A program made the position numbers and the translations under genes. This document shows, piece after piece, positions 8,601 to 16,964 of a stretch of DNA of 64,000 nt; position 1 is the first letter of the stretch; each line of letters starts with the position of its first letter. This DNA is from Flavobacterium restrictum (GTDB taxonomy: Bacteria; Bacteroidota; Bacteroidia; Flavobacteriales; Flavobacteriaceae), in the NCBI RefSeq assembly GCF_007097245.1, contig NZ_VJZT01000014.1:55408-119407 (forward strand), read 5' to 3'. Below the pieces are notes generated by a model that did no database searches, had not been told where the DNA came from, and was given only the letters and a program-made list of their open reading frames with translations.

Positions 8601-10312
8601 ACTGCATTAATTTTAGATCCTTTGGTAATAATCAAAGACGCACCAACACCAGCACCTCTAATGGTAACTCCTGGTTGAATGGTCAAAGTAGCACCGTTTT
8701 TAACATAAGTCAAACCTTGCAACAAGTAAGTATTACCTGTTGTCCAAGTTGTGTTTGCAGTAATTTCACCACTTACAGTAATTCCTGTAGCAGAGTAAAC
8801 TGTATTTTGTGGATCGTAGTTTGTCCAGTTGTTTGTCCACATTGCTGTAGGAGCTGGAGCAAATGCACCTCTATAAGATGTAAATTCAATAGCATCAGCA
8901 ACTACTGTAGTAGCAATTAATTTTCCTGTAAAAGCACTATCTGTAAAATCTGAACCTTCTTCAACAATTGATCCTGAAGCTGGTCTGTAATCTAATCCTG
9001 TATATGTAGTAGCATCTGTACCATAAGCGTTTGCCAACAAACCTGAATTTGAAGCTACAGTTGAGTTCCCATTAGCAGTATACCAATTTGTCATATTAAA
9101 TGCAGCATTATTTCCTGCTGTAATAGTACCTGGAGAAGTTACTTGTATCACTTTTGAAGTAGTAACAATTCCTGCCAAAATGTTGTTTTTGAATTTCAAT
9201 GTTCCTGCAACTGCATTATTTTCGGCAGCTACACCATCAATATGAACTCCTTCTTGAAAATCCATGAACAAAGAGTTGAAAATTTTCAATTGAGAAGCTC
9301 TTCTTATTCTAGCCCCTCTTTTGTAACCCGAAGCTAATGTTCCACCGTTAGTCAATGATGAAACTCTGTAAGATGGTCCTATCAAAGTACAGTTTGTAAA
9401 AATAGCACTTGTTGCTGGAGTTGCACTAGTTCCAGTAGCATTGTTATCTGACTCAAAACCTTCTGAAGTAGAAACAGATGGATTATCAGCAATTTGTGGA
9501 TCTCTAATTGCCAAAGCAAATTGAACGTTTCCGCTAAATCCGTTATCTGTATCAAAATCGTCATCTAAATTTCTATAAGACACCAAGTGTTTACAGTTTA
9601 CTGCACCACCAAACCATTCGAAAGCATCATCATTTGCAAAAGATACTTGAACATAATCAATAGTAGTTCCGCTACCTACAGCTCCCATTGTCAATCCGTT
9701 GATTTCATTGTTTGGTGCATATACATACCCACCAAATTCAATTCTCACGTATTTTAATGTTCCTGAACTATCTGTATTATCCGGAGTTAAACCTCCACCG
9801 TATTCTGTGTACACAGATGCAGTAAGACCTTCGATGTTGTTCACACCATTGTTCAAGTTGAAAGCACCTTTACCTAAAAGGATAATTCCTCCCCAATCGC
9901 CTTTGTTTCTAGAACCTACAGCTTTGTTTGAAGTAAATACAATAGGATTAGCAGCAGTACCAATTGCATTAATTTTTGCTCCTTTGGTAATTACCAACGC
10001 AGCACCAGTACCAGCCCCTCTAACAATAACACCAGGTTGAATTGTCAAAATTGCATTGTTTCTTACCGTAATCAAACCTGATAAAGCATATACTTTACCG
10101 GTAGTCCAAGTCGTGTTAGCTGTAATATCAGCACTAACAGTAACTGTTGCATCGCCATAAGTGGCATTCTGCGGGTCGTAATTCGTCCAGCTATCTGTCC
10201 ACATTGCTGTGGGAGCCGGAGCAAAAGCACCTCGATAAGAGGTTTGCTCAATTTGAGCATTTACAAGGTTGGCAATAAGTACCAAAATTGCAATTAAATA
10301 ATTTTTTTTCAT
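5606..10312 (-). CDS. Large secreted protein with two tandem repeat domains and T9SS type A sorting domain
   Basis: This protein of 1568 residues has a clear signal peptide (MKKNYLIAILVLIANLVNAQ). Two tandem copies of a ~454-residue beta-rich domain follow (about residues 24-470 and 478-915), with motifs such as TIQPGVIVRGAG, GDWGGIILLG and GGYVYAPN, suggesting a right-handed parallel beta-helix. Several Ig-like repeats then carry motifs such as APSAVKLT and SYVWELP. The last ~85 residues (VYPNPTYGNFNVDV to IVKKMIKK) are a type A sorting domain of the type IX secretion system, so the protein should be exported and attached at the cell surface. I start at the ATG at 10312; an upstream in-frame ATG at 10354 lies before the -7 box at 10340-10347. 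It lies downstream of a TonB-dependent receptor, hinting at a shared uptake or surface role. No enzymatic function can be named. Confidence 0.88.
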   Translation of the reverse strand: MKKNYLIAILVLIANLVNAQIEQTSYRGAFAPAPTAMWTDSWTNYDPQNATYGDATVTVSADITANTTWTTGKVYALSGLITVRNNAILTIQPGVIVRGAGTGAALVITKGAKINAIGTAANPIVFTSNKAVGSRNKGDWGGIILLGKGAFNLNNGVNNIEGLTASVYTEYGGGLTPDNTDSSGTLKYVRIEFGGYVYAPNNEINGLTMGAVGSGTTIDYVQVSFANDDAFEWFGGAVNCKHLVSYRNLDDDFDTDNGFSGNVQFALAIRDPQIADNPSVSTSEGFESDNNATGTSATPATSAIFTNCTLIGPSYRVSSLTNGGTLASGYKRGARIRRASQLKIFNSLFMDFQEGVHIDGVAAENNAVAGTLKFKNNILAGIVTTSKVIQVTSPGTITAGNNAAFNMTNWYTANGNSTVASNSGLLANAYGTDATTYTGLDYRPASGSIVEEGSDFTDSAFTGKLIATTVVADAIEFTSYRGAFAPAPTAMWTNNWTNYDPQNTVYSATGITVSGEITANTTWTTGNTYLLQGLTYVKNGATLTIQPGVTIRGAGVGASLIITKGSKINAVGTATSPIVFTSNNAAGSRNKGDWGGIILLGNGSFNLNSGVNNIEGITASADTQYGGGLTPDDADNSGTLKYVRIEFGGYVYAPNSEINGLTMGAVGSGTTIDYVQVSFANDDAFEWFGGAVNCKHLVSYRNLDDDFDTDNGFSGKVQYALAIRDPQISDNPSVSTSEGFESDNNATGTSATPYTSAIFTNCTLIGPSYRVGLTNGGTLASGFKRGARIRRASKLSIYNSIFMDFQEGLHIDGVAAETNAVNGDLKFKNNILAGIVTTARVLQVTSPGTLTAGNNPAFNITSWYAANGNTTQAASAGLLTLPYNTDATVYTGLDYRPATGSAALSNSNFTGLVSKIAPVVVTPVNLCKGSVATALTATLAGGVSLKWYSKDVTYKPAVGTAAPVAIVDVPLATAPVPATTVAPSTKSYFVSQVYADGTESPRAAIVVNVTPILATPGTITGTTAQGALVGTTTTATYTIAEVVDAVSYLWTAPLGMNIVSGQGTNTVTVNFNNVPTGAGSIGNISVAAVNAAGCNSLFKVLALTKALPAAPSAVKLTDALLPLPVSGIPTAVSSFAKYMGQSTVLTITATPVATATSYVWELPTGVTLLSGATTTSGVTSGTSNVITVNFSGVTSANTFNYLTTATVPVSTNVLRIGVKSKNGTGLSVTSNATAVSPTTTSTAKLLTLKAVLPKAPSAIKLTNDAVSTVTAVTAISKFIGTSTPFTLTATASLLASSYSWELPAGVTQLSGGNSNVITVDFSGVGAGTTALYIGVKAVNGIGSSVTVNAGLESTAKLLKLITAVPAAVSVVTGQLTALCGNGSYDYTLTPSLLASSYVIAAPEGSIVTSASNPDNTTNVLATSDLTFSVKYNGLVSTTAAPKYITIASVNGVGTSVLNKSLKLVTGSCSVARQDSSTKDVVTVTATEVYPNPTYGNFNVDVVASRAGVLEMTIYSFDGTVAVNTKSVQLQEGSNTISEDVSSLRSGIYLVQLVNAANNEVIVKKMIKK
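7570..10243 (-). repeat. Internal tandem duplication (two ~1.35-kb copies) in the T9SS gene
   Basis: Copy 1 (about 8900-10243) and copy 2 (about 7570-8881) encode closely similar ~450-residue domains, offset by about 1362 bp. Each begins at TSYRGAFAPAPTAMW and ends near TGLDYRPA. Long identical runs at the nucleotide level suggest a fairly recent duplication. Confidence 0.85.
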
Positions 10313-10339
10313 TTTTTTGGTGTTTTTTATTAAACAGGA

Positions 10340-10347
10340 CAAAGCTA
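10340..10347 (-). promoter_or_regulatory. Candidate -7 box for the large T9SS gene
   Basis: Minus-strand TAGCTTTG matches TAnnTTTG and lies 28 bp upstream of the ATG at 10312, giving a short AT-rich leader. The longer reading frame would start upstream of this box, which favours the ATG at 10312. No strong -33 TTTG is visible. Confidence 0.45.
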
Positions 10348-10559
10348 TATTCAATGGGTAAAACGAATGCTAACTAAAAATTAAATAAAAAGAAAGCTAC
10401 AGTTAACTAATTGTTAGCAACCAAGAAGAAATGTAAAATCTAGGTTAAGCAACACAAAAAGCAATAAAAACGAGCCTACAAAATCTTAATTTATACTATT
10501 TATAATCATTAGGTTAGGAACAAAACAATAAAAATGACAGTTATATTTAACGTAAACAG

Positions 10560-10915
10560 GATTAAAGCCAGCCCTACAAAAATAATCCGAGCCTAGGGCT
10601 CTGGTTTGCCATAAAAGTTCGTGTTAGGATTAGAATATACAGCAACTCGCTTTGGTATTCACAACATAGACTGGAACAAAAAAAAGAAGCACATGCTTAA
10701 AATGTACTCCTTTTTGTACAACTAAATCTATAGCAAACTGGACTAAAGTCCAGCCCAATAAAATAATCCGAGCCTAGGGCTCTGGTTCGCCATAAAAGTT
10801 CGTGTTAGGATTAAAATATATCGCAACTCGCTTTGGTATTCACAACATAGACTGGAACAAAAAAAGGAGCACATTCTTAAAATGTGCTCCTTTTTGTATA
10901 TCTAGACCTATAGTA
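10560..10915. repeat. Tandem ~180-bp intergenic duplication
   Basis: Bases 10560-10739 and 10740-10915 are two direct copies, each holding GAGCCTAGGGCTCTGG, a shared run through TTGGTATTCACAACATAGAC, and a hairpin near the end. They differ at scattered positions. In the copy nearer the receptor gene the hairpin is perfect; in the other it has decayed. The remaining part of this 585-bp gap (10355-10559) shows no gene. Confidence 0.85.
10861..10895. terminator. Perfect 14-bp stem terminator (bidirectional)
   Basis: AAAAAGGAGCACAT (10861-10874) pairs perfectly with ATGTGCTCCTTTTT (10882-10895) around a seven-base loop. A/T runs on both sides give it U-tracts in either direction. It lies 45 bp after the stop of the TonB-dependent receptor gene. 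A decayed copy is at about 10681-10715. Confidence 0.85.
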
Positions 10916-10939
10916 TTCTAACCCAATTTATTGATTAAT

Positions 10940-13864
10940 TTAAAAATTATAAGTAGCGGTTAATGAAAACGTTCTACCAAATTTTGTTCTCCATATCTCA
11001 TCATCATCCTTGGCATTAAATCCATTTTCATAATGATAATCACCCGTAAAAACATGATTCGCAAGCGTTTCTAGTGTACCATAATCTACCGAGTTTTTGA
11101 AATTATTTTGATAAAAAATCAAATCCTGCGCTAATAAATTTTGAATATTAAACTTCAATTCCAGTTTGTTTTTGTATAATGACTTGGCAATTTGCATGTC
11201 TAGAAACGTTCTTCCTTTTTCCCACAAGGCTGGATTAAGTTCACTGGATGCCACCGCAATTCTATTGCCCGCTCTGTTAGCATTTAAAGATACAGCCCAA
11301 CCATTGTCCTTGTTCATATACTGTAAACCTGCATTAAAAATATAAGGAGACTGTCCTTGCAAGGGTCTTGATTTTTCAGGATTTCCAGAGGCAAGATTAG
11401 AAACATCCACTTTTGATTTTATAACAGCTAGATTGGTAAACAAGGTCAAATCATCCAGAATAGTTGCGTTTTCATACTTGAAAATGGAGCTCAATAAGGT
11501 TCTGAATTCTAACTCAATACCACTGTTCTTGGCACTAGCGGCATTTTTATAAATAACCTCATTGTTATTAACGTTTCGCTGAATTTCGATTGGGTTTATA
11601 AATTTTTTGTTGAAATAAGAAAACGATACAATTTGCCCTTTGCCTGGATACAATTCATATCTAAAATCCCAGTTTATTATGCTAGCAATCTTCAAATCTG
11701 GGTTTCCATTCGTGAAAAATTTAGTTGTAAAATCATAAAACCCAAAAGGGGCTAATTCTCTAAATTCTGGTCTGTTCAAGGTTTTAGAATAACTCAAACG
11801 AAGATTTTGCTTTTTATCTATAGAGTAAATTAAATTAGCCGAAGGTAAAAAATCTTGTTGCGTTCTATCAGAATTAGAAGGTATACTCGACATATCTAAA
11901 TAATCCAAAGTTTGCTTGTAATCCTCTACACGAAATCCCCACACTAATCTAAAACTTTTGTACCGGTTGTCTAACATGATATAGGCAGCATTCAAACTTG
12001 AGGTTGCTTGATACGCATCGGTAGGTTTTGTATCATCATATAACGTAAACCCTGTTTTGCCTGGAGAAACAATCCCCATATTACTTTGGTTAAAAATCGA
12101 AGCATCTGGCAGCTCCAACAACGAATCCTGAAACTTTGGCCCGTTATTCAATAAATACTTATTATAATACAACTGACGAGCAAAAAAGTCTCTATTTCTT
12201 TTTTGTGTAAATGCACCCATTTTAATCTCGTTAATAAAATCTTCGCCTATACTAAAACGTCTAGAAATATCTATTTTACCACCAGAAATGGACTCTTTAT
12301 TTTCCGAGAAAAACATACCACCCGCAGAGGTACTTGGACTACCCGCAACATCACCAACTTGAGCTACAGGAATCGTTTCACCAGGAATGGTGCTACTTGG
12401 ATCAGTAATAGAATAATTATTAGTTCTTAAATTAGGAATGGATCTATTGATGTTACTGTAAAAACCAGTCCAATTGAATTTAATTTTGGGTTGTGCAAAA
12501 TAATGTTCGCCGTTGAGTTGTCCCGAATAAATTTTGTTACTAGTAAACCACCTAACATTAGAACTTGAAAATCGCAAGTCATTCACATCTTTTTGTCCAT
12601 AACGCTCCACAAACAAATCAGTCGAGTTAATACTGTAAATATTTTTAAAAGTAAGTGTATGATTCTCATTAAACTTTAACGAGATGTTAGCTAATCCTGC
12701 TGTTAAAACTTGCTCGATATAATTTTTATCTCCATATTTAGAAACCAAAACAGTAGGGATTTCAGGATGATTAGGATCACCACCTTCAAAATCATTTCTG
12801 TTGGTTTCATTGTAATTTTTAGACTGATTATTGGAAAACGAAAACATAACACCCAAAACTTTGTCCTTGAAATCAAAATGATGTCCTATCGAATATTGAA
12901 AATTTACATTGGGTTTAAAACGTTTGTCTTGAACACTCCAATCTGATTGGAATGATTTAGCAACTGCAGCTCTTTCTTCATAGGTCAATTCCTTAAATTC
13001 GGTAGTGTTTGGTACTGACGATGGTAAATCTCTAGCTCCATTATCAAAACCCAACCAATCCGTCCCACTCCCTTTGTAGGTTTTTTGTGTTTTGAAAGTG
13101 GTAATGGTATTGACACCCGTTCCTACAGAGAGGGTTTGAAAATTTTTATCCGGAACTGATTTGGTATTAATTTGAATAACACCCCCAGCAAATTCTCCCG
13201 GTAAATCTGGCGAAGCGGTTTTGGTAATTACTAAATTATCAAGCATATTAGACGGGAAAATGTCAAAGGAGAACGCTTTTCTATCGGGTTCAGAACTTGG
13301 TAACGGCGCACCATTTAGGAAAGCAACATTGTAACGGTCGTTCAACCCTCGAATAATAACAAACTTATTATCCTGAATACTAGCACCACTAATCCGTTTC
13401 AAAACATCCGATGTAGTTTTGTCTGGCGTACGTTTAATCGTTTCGGCAGAGATACCATCAGATACACTTGCGTTATTTTTTTGAGCTACTAATAACGACT
13501 TAACCGATTCGGTTTTGGCTTTCGTTCTTGTAATTACCACCTCGTTAAGTTCGTTTTTGTTTTCAGCAAGCGTGGTGTTCAACGTAGTGCTTTCATTTGG
13601 TTTTACCACCACCTCTGAAATCGCTTTTGGTTTAAAACCAATAAACGAAAGTTCCACTTCATAGGTACCCGGAGCAACGTTTCTAAAAACAAATTTCCCA
13701 TCAGGATCTGTCGATGTGCTTAATTTCAAATCTTTGATAATAATATTAACCCCTGGCAATGATCGACCATTGGCATCATCAAGAACAGTTCCACTGATTG
13801 TACCGTTTTGACCAAAAAAATATTGGGATACTAGTACTATAATAAAGGTGTAAAAAAACTTCAT
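10940..13864 (-). CDS. TonB-dependent receptor with carboxypeptidase-like regulatory domain
   Basis: A 974-residue outer-membrane receptor. A signal peptide (MKFFYTFIIVLVSQYFFGQ) is followed by a carboxypeptidase-regulatory-like beta-sandwich (about residues 22-105; GTISGTVLDDANGRSLPGVN). Next come a plug domain (about 110-235; IIRGLNDRYNVAFLNGAPLP) and a long beta-barrel ending in the outer-membrane signature TFSLTATYNF with C-terminal Phe. Such receptors import a ligand using TonB/ExbBD energy. There is no adjacent SusD-like gene, so this is not a standard SusCD glycan pair. The neighbour downstream is the large T9SS protein, and the two may act together. The ligand cannot be inferred. Confidence 0.93.
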   Translation of the reverse strand: MKFFYTFIIVLVSQYFFGQNGTISGTVLDDANGRSLPGVNIIIKDLKLSTSTDPDGKFVFRNVAPGTYEVELSFIGFKPKAISEVVVKPNESTTLNTTLAENKNELNEVVITRTKAKTESVKSLLVAQKNNASVSDGISAETIKRTPDKTTSDVLKRISGASIQDNKFVIIRGLNDRYNVAFLNGAPLPSSEPDRKAFSFDIFPSNMLDNLVITKTASPDLPGEFAGGVIQINTKSVPDKNFQTLSVGTGVNTITTFKTQKTYKGSGTDWLGFDNGARDLPSSVPNTTEFKELTYEERAAVAKSFQSDWSVQDKRFKPNVNFQYSIGHHFDFKDKVLGVMFSFSNNQSKNYNETNRNDFEGGDPNHPEIPTVLVSKYGDKNYIEQVLTAGLANISLKFNENHTLTFKNIYSINSTDLFVERYGQKDVNDLRFSSSNVRWFTSNKIYSGQLNGEHYFAQPKIKFNWTGFYSNINRSIPNLRTNNYSITDPSSTIPGETIPVAQVGDVAGSPSTSAGGMFFSENKESISGGKIDISRRFSIGEDFINEIKMGAFTQKRNRDFFARQLYYNKYLLNNGPKFQDSLLELPDASIFNQSNMGIVSPGKTGFTLYDDTKPTDAYQATSSLNAAYIMLDNRYKSFRLVWGFRVEDYKQTLDYLDMSSIPSNSDRTQQDFLPSANLIYSIDKKQNLRLSYSKTLNRPEFRELAPFGFYDFTTKFFTNGNPDLKIASIINWDFRYELYPGKGQIVSFSYFNKKFINPIEIQRNVNNNEVIYKNAASAKNSGIELEFRTLLSSIFKYENATILDDLTLFTNLAVIKSKVDVSNLASGNPEKSRPLQGQSPYIFNAGLQYMNKDNGWAVSLNANRAGNRIAVASSELNPALWEKGRTFLDMQIAKSLYKNKLELKFNIQNLLAQDLIFYQNNFKNSVDYGTLETLANHVFTGDYHYENGFNAKDDDEIWRTKFGRTFSLTATYNF

Positions 13865-14115
13865 ATCTGTATTTTAAATTATAAATGCAAAATAAATATA
13901 AAATCAGAAAGGGAATGTTAGCTTAAAATTAACAATTCATAATTTAAAAAACCAATGGTAAAACCCAGCTTTAAAGTCCTGTAAACAACTAACTAATAAC
14001 AATTTACTTGAGAAATAATAAAAAGAAACAAGCCTGAATTATAAAAAAAGAGATTCTAATGCGACCTTTATTTTCTTGCAATGTTTCCAAATTGTTATAT
14101 ATGTAGAACGGGTTA

Positions 14116-14144
14116 TTTGCAAAGAAATAAATTAAATACATTTG
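14116..14144 (+). promoter_or_regulatory. Promoter with -33 and -7 boxes upstream of the OMP gene
   Basis: TTTG at 14116-14119 and TACATTTG at 14137-14144 match the Bacteroidota -33 and -7 consensus, with a 17-bp spacer. The -7 box is 28 bp upstream of the ATG at 14173. The rest of the 308-bp gap (13865-14115) shows no gene. Confidence 0.6.
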
Positions 14145-14172
14145 CGAAATAGTTTAAACAGATCTTATTTTT

Positions 14173-14856
14173 ATGAAAAACAACAAACTAATCATACTAT
14201 TACTATTGGTAGTAAGCTCCGTTTTTTCGCAAGAAAAAATAGACTCTACAAAGACCAAAATTCCTACTCCCAAGTGGGCATTAGAAATAGGAACGGGAAA
14301 TAGCCAAGGAACTGCTCCGTATACAGATGGATATTTTGCAACCAAAAACGACAAAGTATTTGGGGATGTGAAATTAAACTCCATAAGTATAGGCGCACGT
14401 TACAATTACTCCAAGTTAATTGGGTTCAAGATGGATCTTGCTTTTGATTTGTACAAAAACAATAAAGATTCCCGTAGCAAACCCTTTGAAGTAGCACAAT
14501 ACCGCACTTCATTGCAAGGAATTATCAATTTAAACACGCTTTTTAAAACCAAAAATGAGCAGCCAAGATTTACCGTATTGCTACATGGTGGTTTGAACGT
14601 GTCGCATTTTCAAAATGTAAAAACAGTGGCTCGACCTAAAGTGGGCGGTGCAGATTATTTTGGTGGATTCGTTATAGGCTTAACTCCCATGTTTCGTGTA
14701 ACTAATAAAACATCTGTTTATTTTGACATTAGCTCCTACACCAACTATAGACAACATTTGGCTTGGGACGGAAATCACTCGGAGGTAAGCAACAACCTGA
14801 ATGGACACATGGTCTCTATGAATTTAGGGGTATCGTTTGCCATTGGTAAAAAATAG
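14173..14856 (+). CDS. Predicted outer-membrane beta-barrel protein
   Basis: A 227-residue protein with a signal peptide (cleaved near VVSSVFSQ). The rest alternates hydrophobic and polar residues and ends in SMNLGVSFAIGKK, like small OmpA/OmpW-type or PorT-like barrels of Flavobacteria. No specific family motif is recognised, so the call is structural only. It stands alone on the plus strand between a promoter with both consensus boxes and a strong terminator, so it is probably a monocistronic unit. It may be a porin-like or structural outer-membrane protein; this is inference. Confidence 0.65.
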   Translation: MKNNKLIILLLLVVSSVFSQEKIDSTKTKIPTPKWALEIGTGNSQGTAPYTDGYFATKNDKVFGDVKLNSISIGARYNYSKLIGFKMDLAFDLYKNNKDSRSKPFEVAQYRTSLQGIINLNTLFKTKNEQPRFTVLLHGGLNVSHFQNVKTVARPKVGGADYFGGFVIGLTPMFRVTNKTSVYFDISSYTNYRQHLAWDGNHSEVSNNLNGHMVSMNLGVSFAIGKK

Positions 14857-14873
14857 AATTTCTCACAAATAAT

Positions 14874-14908
14874 AAATCCTGCAAAATCATTGTGATCTTG
14901 CAGGATTT
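14874..14908. terminator. Bidirectional terminator between convergent genes
   Basis: AAATCCTGCAA (14874-14884) pairs with TTGCAGGATTT (14898-14908) around a short loop, followed by T-rich sequence on the plus strand. It lies between the stop of the OMP gene (14856) and the stop of mtgA (14949) and may serve both. Confidence 0.85.
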
Positions 14909-14948
14909 TTATTTTTACCCAAACAACGTTAGAAAAAAATGGCGCTAT

Positions 14949-15692
14949 TTAATATTCAATAGTACCTACATGACGCATAACTTTCATGATTTTGGATTTT
15001 CTATTATTGATATAGGAGGACGAACTAGTGGCTTTGTACTTTCTAGGATTGGGCAATATGGCAGCAATTCCTGCGGCTTGAATGGGTGTTAAACTAGCAG
15101 CATCCTTGCGGTACCAATATTGAGTTGCCGCCTGTGCCCCATATATCCCATCACCCATTTCAATGCTGTTCAAATAGACTTCCATTATGCGTTTTTTGCC
15201 CCAAATTACTTCTATCAAAACCGTAAAATAAGCTTCAAGTCCTTTCCTGATATAGCTTCGGCCTTGCCAAAGAAAAACATTTTTGGCCGTTTGTTGTGAG
15301 ATGGTGCTGCCGCCTTTTATTTTTCGACCGCGTTCGTTGCTTTTATAGGCTTTTTGCATGGCTATAAAATCGAATCCATTATGACTCAAAAAAGTACCAT
15401 CTTCACTGGCAATAACCGCTTTTTGTAAATTATTTGATATGTTTTCAATAGGTTCCCAATCGTGACTGTACTGGTTTTCTTTGCCAACCATTTTGTTTTC
15501 GATGACTCTGATTACCATCAAAGGCGTAAACGGAACGGGAACAAATTTAAAAAGAACTACAAAGAAAATCGATAGCCCAAAAAACCACAACAAGGCTTTG
15601 AACAAGAACCGAACGACTTTAGTCTTAAAAGTAGCTTCGTTCTTTTTTACTGGTTTTTTCAGTGGTTTTTTTGCTGTTATTTTGGTTGCCAT
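14949..15692 (-). CDS. mtgA: Monofunctional biosynthetic peptidoglycan transglycosylase
   Basis: A 247-residue GT51 enzyme that polymerises lipid II into glycan strands at the inner membrane. After a basic N terminus ([16 protein letters not shown]) there is one membrane anchor (about residues 32-52), then the GT51 motifs. [14 protein letters not shown] holds the catalytic Glu, [15 protein letters not shown] is conserved, and [15 protein letters not shown] follows. There is no transpeptidase domain, which fits MtgA. I start at the ATG at 15692, not at an upstream in-frame ATG inside the neighbouring gene. This makes a one-base TAATG overlap with the FAD oxidoreductase stop, so the two are translationally coupled. 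Confidence 0.9.
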   Translation of the reverse strand: MATKITAKKPLKKPVKKNEATFKTKVVRFLFKALLWFFGLSIFFVVLFKFVPVPFTPLMVIRVIENKMVGKENQYSHDWEPIENISNNLQKAVIASEDGTFLSHNGFDFIAMQKAYKSNERGRKIKGGSTISQQTAKNVFLWQGRSYIRKGLEAYFTVLIEVIWGKKRIMEVYLNSIEMGDGIYGAQAATQYWYRKDAASLTPIQAAGIAAILPNPRKYKATSSSSYINNRKSKIMKVMRHVGTIEY

Positions 15693-16804
15693 TATACTAA
15701 ATCTGCTAATTCTGTTCCTATTAAACTTCCTATTGCTACTCCCATTCCTCCTAGCCTCACGCCACAATACACCTGATCAGAGAGTTGCGTGACAATGGGT
15801 TTCTTGCTGTTGCCCATTCCCATAATGCCGCTCCAGCGATGGGCTATGGCTACTTCTTGATTGGGCAAAATTACTTCTTTTAACAACGCTTCCAACTTTT
15901 TTTGCACCAATTCTGTTTCGCCAAAAACAGTAGTATTCTCGGTTTCAAAATCAAGATTTCTCCCGCCACCAAGCAAAATTCTATCGCCTACATTTCTAAA
16001 ATAATAATACCCTCGATCCAAATGAAAAGTGCCTTTTATATCTAAATTGGGTATGGGTTGCGTAATCAAAACCTGTGCTCTTGCAGGCTTTACTTGCCCT
16101 CCAGTTAATGCACTTGCAAAACCATTGGTTGCAAATAATAACTTTCTAGTAGGAAAACTAAAATCGCCAAGTGCTACTTCTACATGATCGTTTTTTTCTA
16201 AATACGAGGTGACAGTTTGTTGGTTCAGGATCAAAATATTTTGGGATACCGCTTGTTTAAGCAATTCTTGCATCATGTTACCCGTATCAATTTGAGCTTC
16301 GAATGGATTGAAAATCAAATATTCTTTGCTTCCGCCAAAACCAAAACGATCGACTTCTTTGGCAAAAACAGGACTTCGGAAAACAGGATTCAAAATTTCA
16401 TTTATAAAGGGCAATTTCCCCAAACATTCCGAATAAAAAGTGTCGTCGTTTTCCAAAAATAATTCATAACCGCCATAGGGTTTATAATCGATTGCGGCAT
16501 CGCCAAGACGTTTTCGTAACAGTTGCAAGCCTTTGGTTCGCTTTTGAATGAGATCAATAACTTCCTCTTCGGAATGTGATTTTAAATCATCAATAATCTC
16601 CGAAAGGCTTCCAAAACAAGCAAAACCTGCATTCTTGGTACTCGCTCCTTGCGGCAACATTCCTTTTTCTAAAACCAAAATTTTACTTTCTGGAAATTTC
16701 TCGCGCAAACGCAAAGCCGCATGCAACCCCACAATTCCACTGCCAACAACAGTGAAATCAACATGGGTAAACCAGTTTTTTAATTCCCAATAACTTAATT
16801 GCAT
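15692..16804 (-). CDS. FAD-dependent oxidoreductase (DadA/glycine-oxidase-like)
   Basis: A 370-residue flavoprotein. The dinucleotide-binding motif [18 protein letters not shown] followed by VLEKG is at the N terminus (about residues 18-48). AGFACFGS and the C-terminal [18 protein letters not shown] (FAD pyrophosphate contact) fit the DAO family of amine or amino-acid oxidases. The protein is cytoplasmic with no signal peptide. The substrate is unknown; amino-acid or N-methyl-amine oxidation is the family norm. It is the first gene of a two-gene unit with mtgA, an arrangement without an obvious functional link. Confidence 0.82.
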   Translation of the reverse strand: MQLSYWELKNWFTHVDFTVVGSGIVGLHAALRLREKFPESKILVLEKGMLPQGASTKNAGFACFGSLSEIIDDLKSHSEEEVIDLIQKRTKGLQLLRKRLGDAAIDYKPYGGYELFLENDDTFYSECLGKLPFINEILNPVFRSPVFAKEVDRFGFGGSKEYLIFNPFEAQIDTGNMMQELLKQAVSQNILILNQQTVTSYLEKNDHVEVALGDFSFPTRKLLFATNGFASALTGGQVKPARAQVLITQPIPNLDIKGTFHLDRGYYYFRNVGDRILLGGGRNLDFETENTTVFGETELVQKKLEALLKEVILPNQEVAIAHRWSGIMGMGNSKKPIVTQLSDQVYCGVRLGGMGVAIGSLIGTELADLV

Positions 16805-16964
16805 GTCCTGAATTTTTTTATAAAAATAATATTTTTAGTCAATTAATACATCGCTCAACGCGGTTTTTAAACAATAATGTTAAAAATAAATCTTCACAAG
16901 AATCGTGTTGCTTTTTTTGAAATATAAACAGTAATTTTAAGGCTTGATTTAATTCAATTCAAAT

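Noticed and set aside
9699..10040. 113-codon plus-strand frame opposite the T9SS beta-helix domain
   Set aside because: It is the antisense of a low-complexity repeat domain; a similar shadow occurs opposite the second copy.
10313..10354. Upstream ATG at 10354 as start of the large T9SS protein
   Set aside because: The -7 box at 10340-10347 lies downstream of it, and the signal peptide begins at the ATG at 10312.
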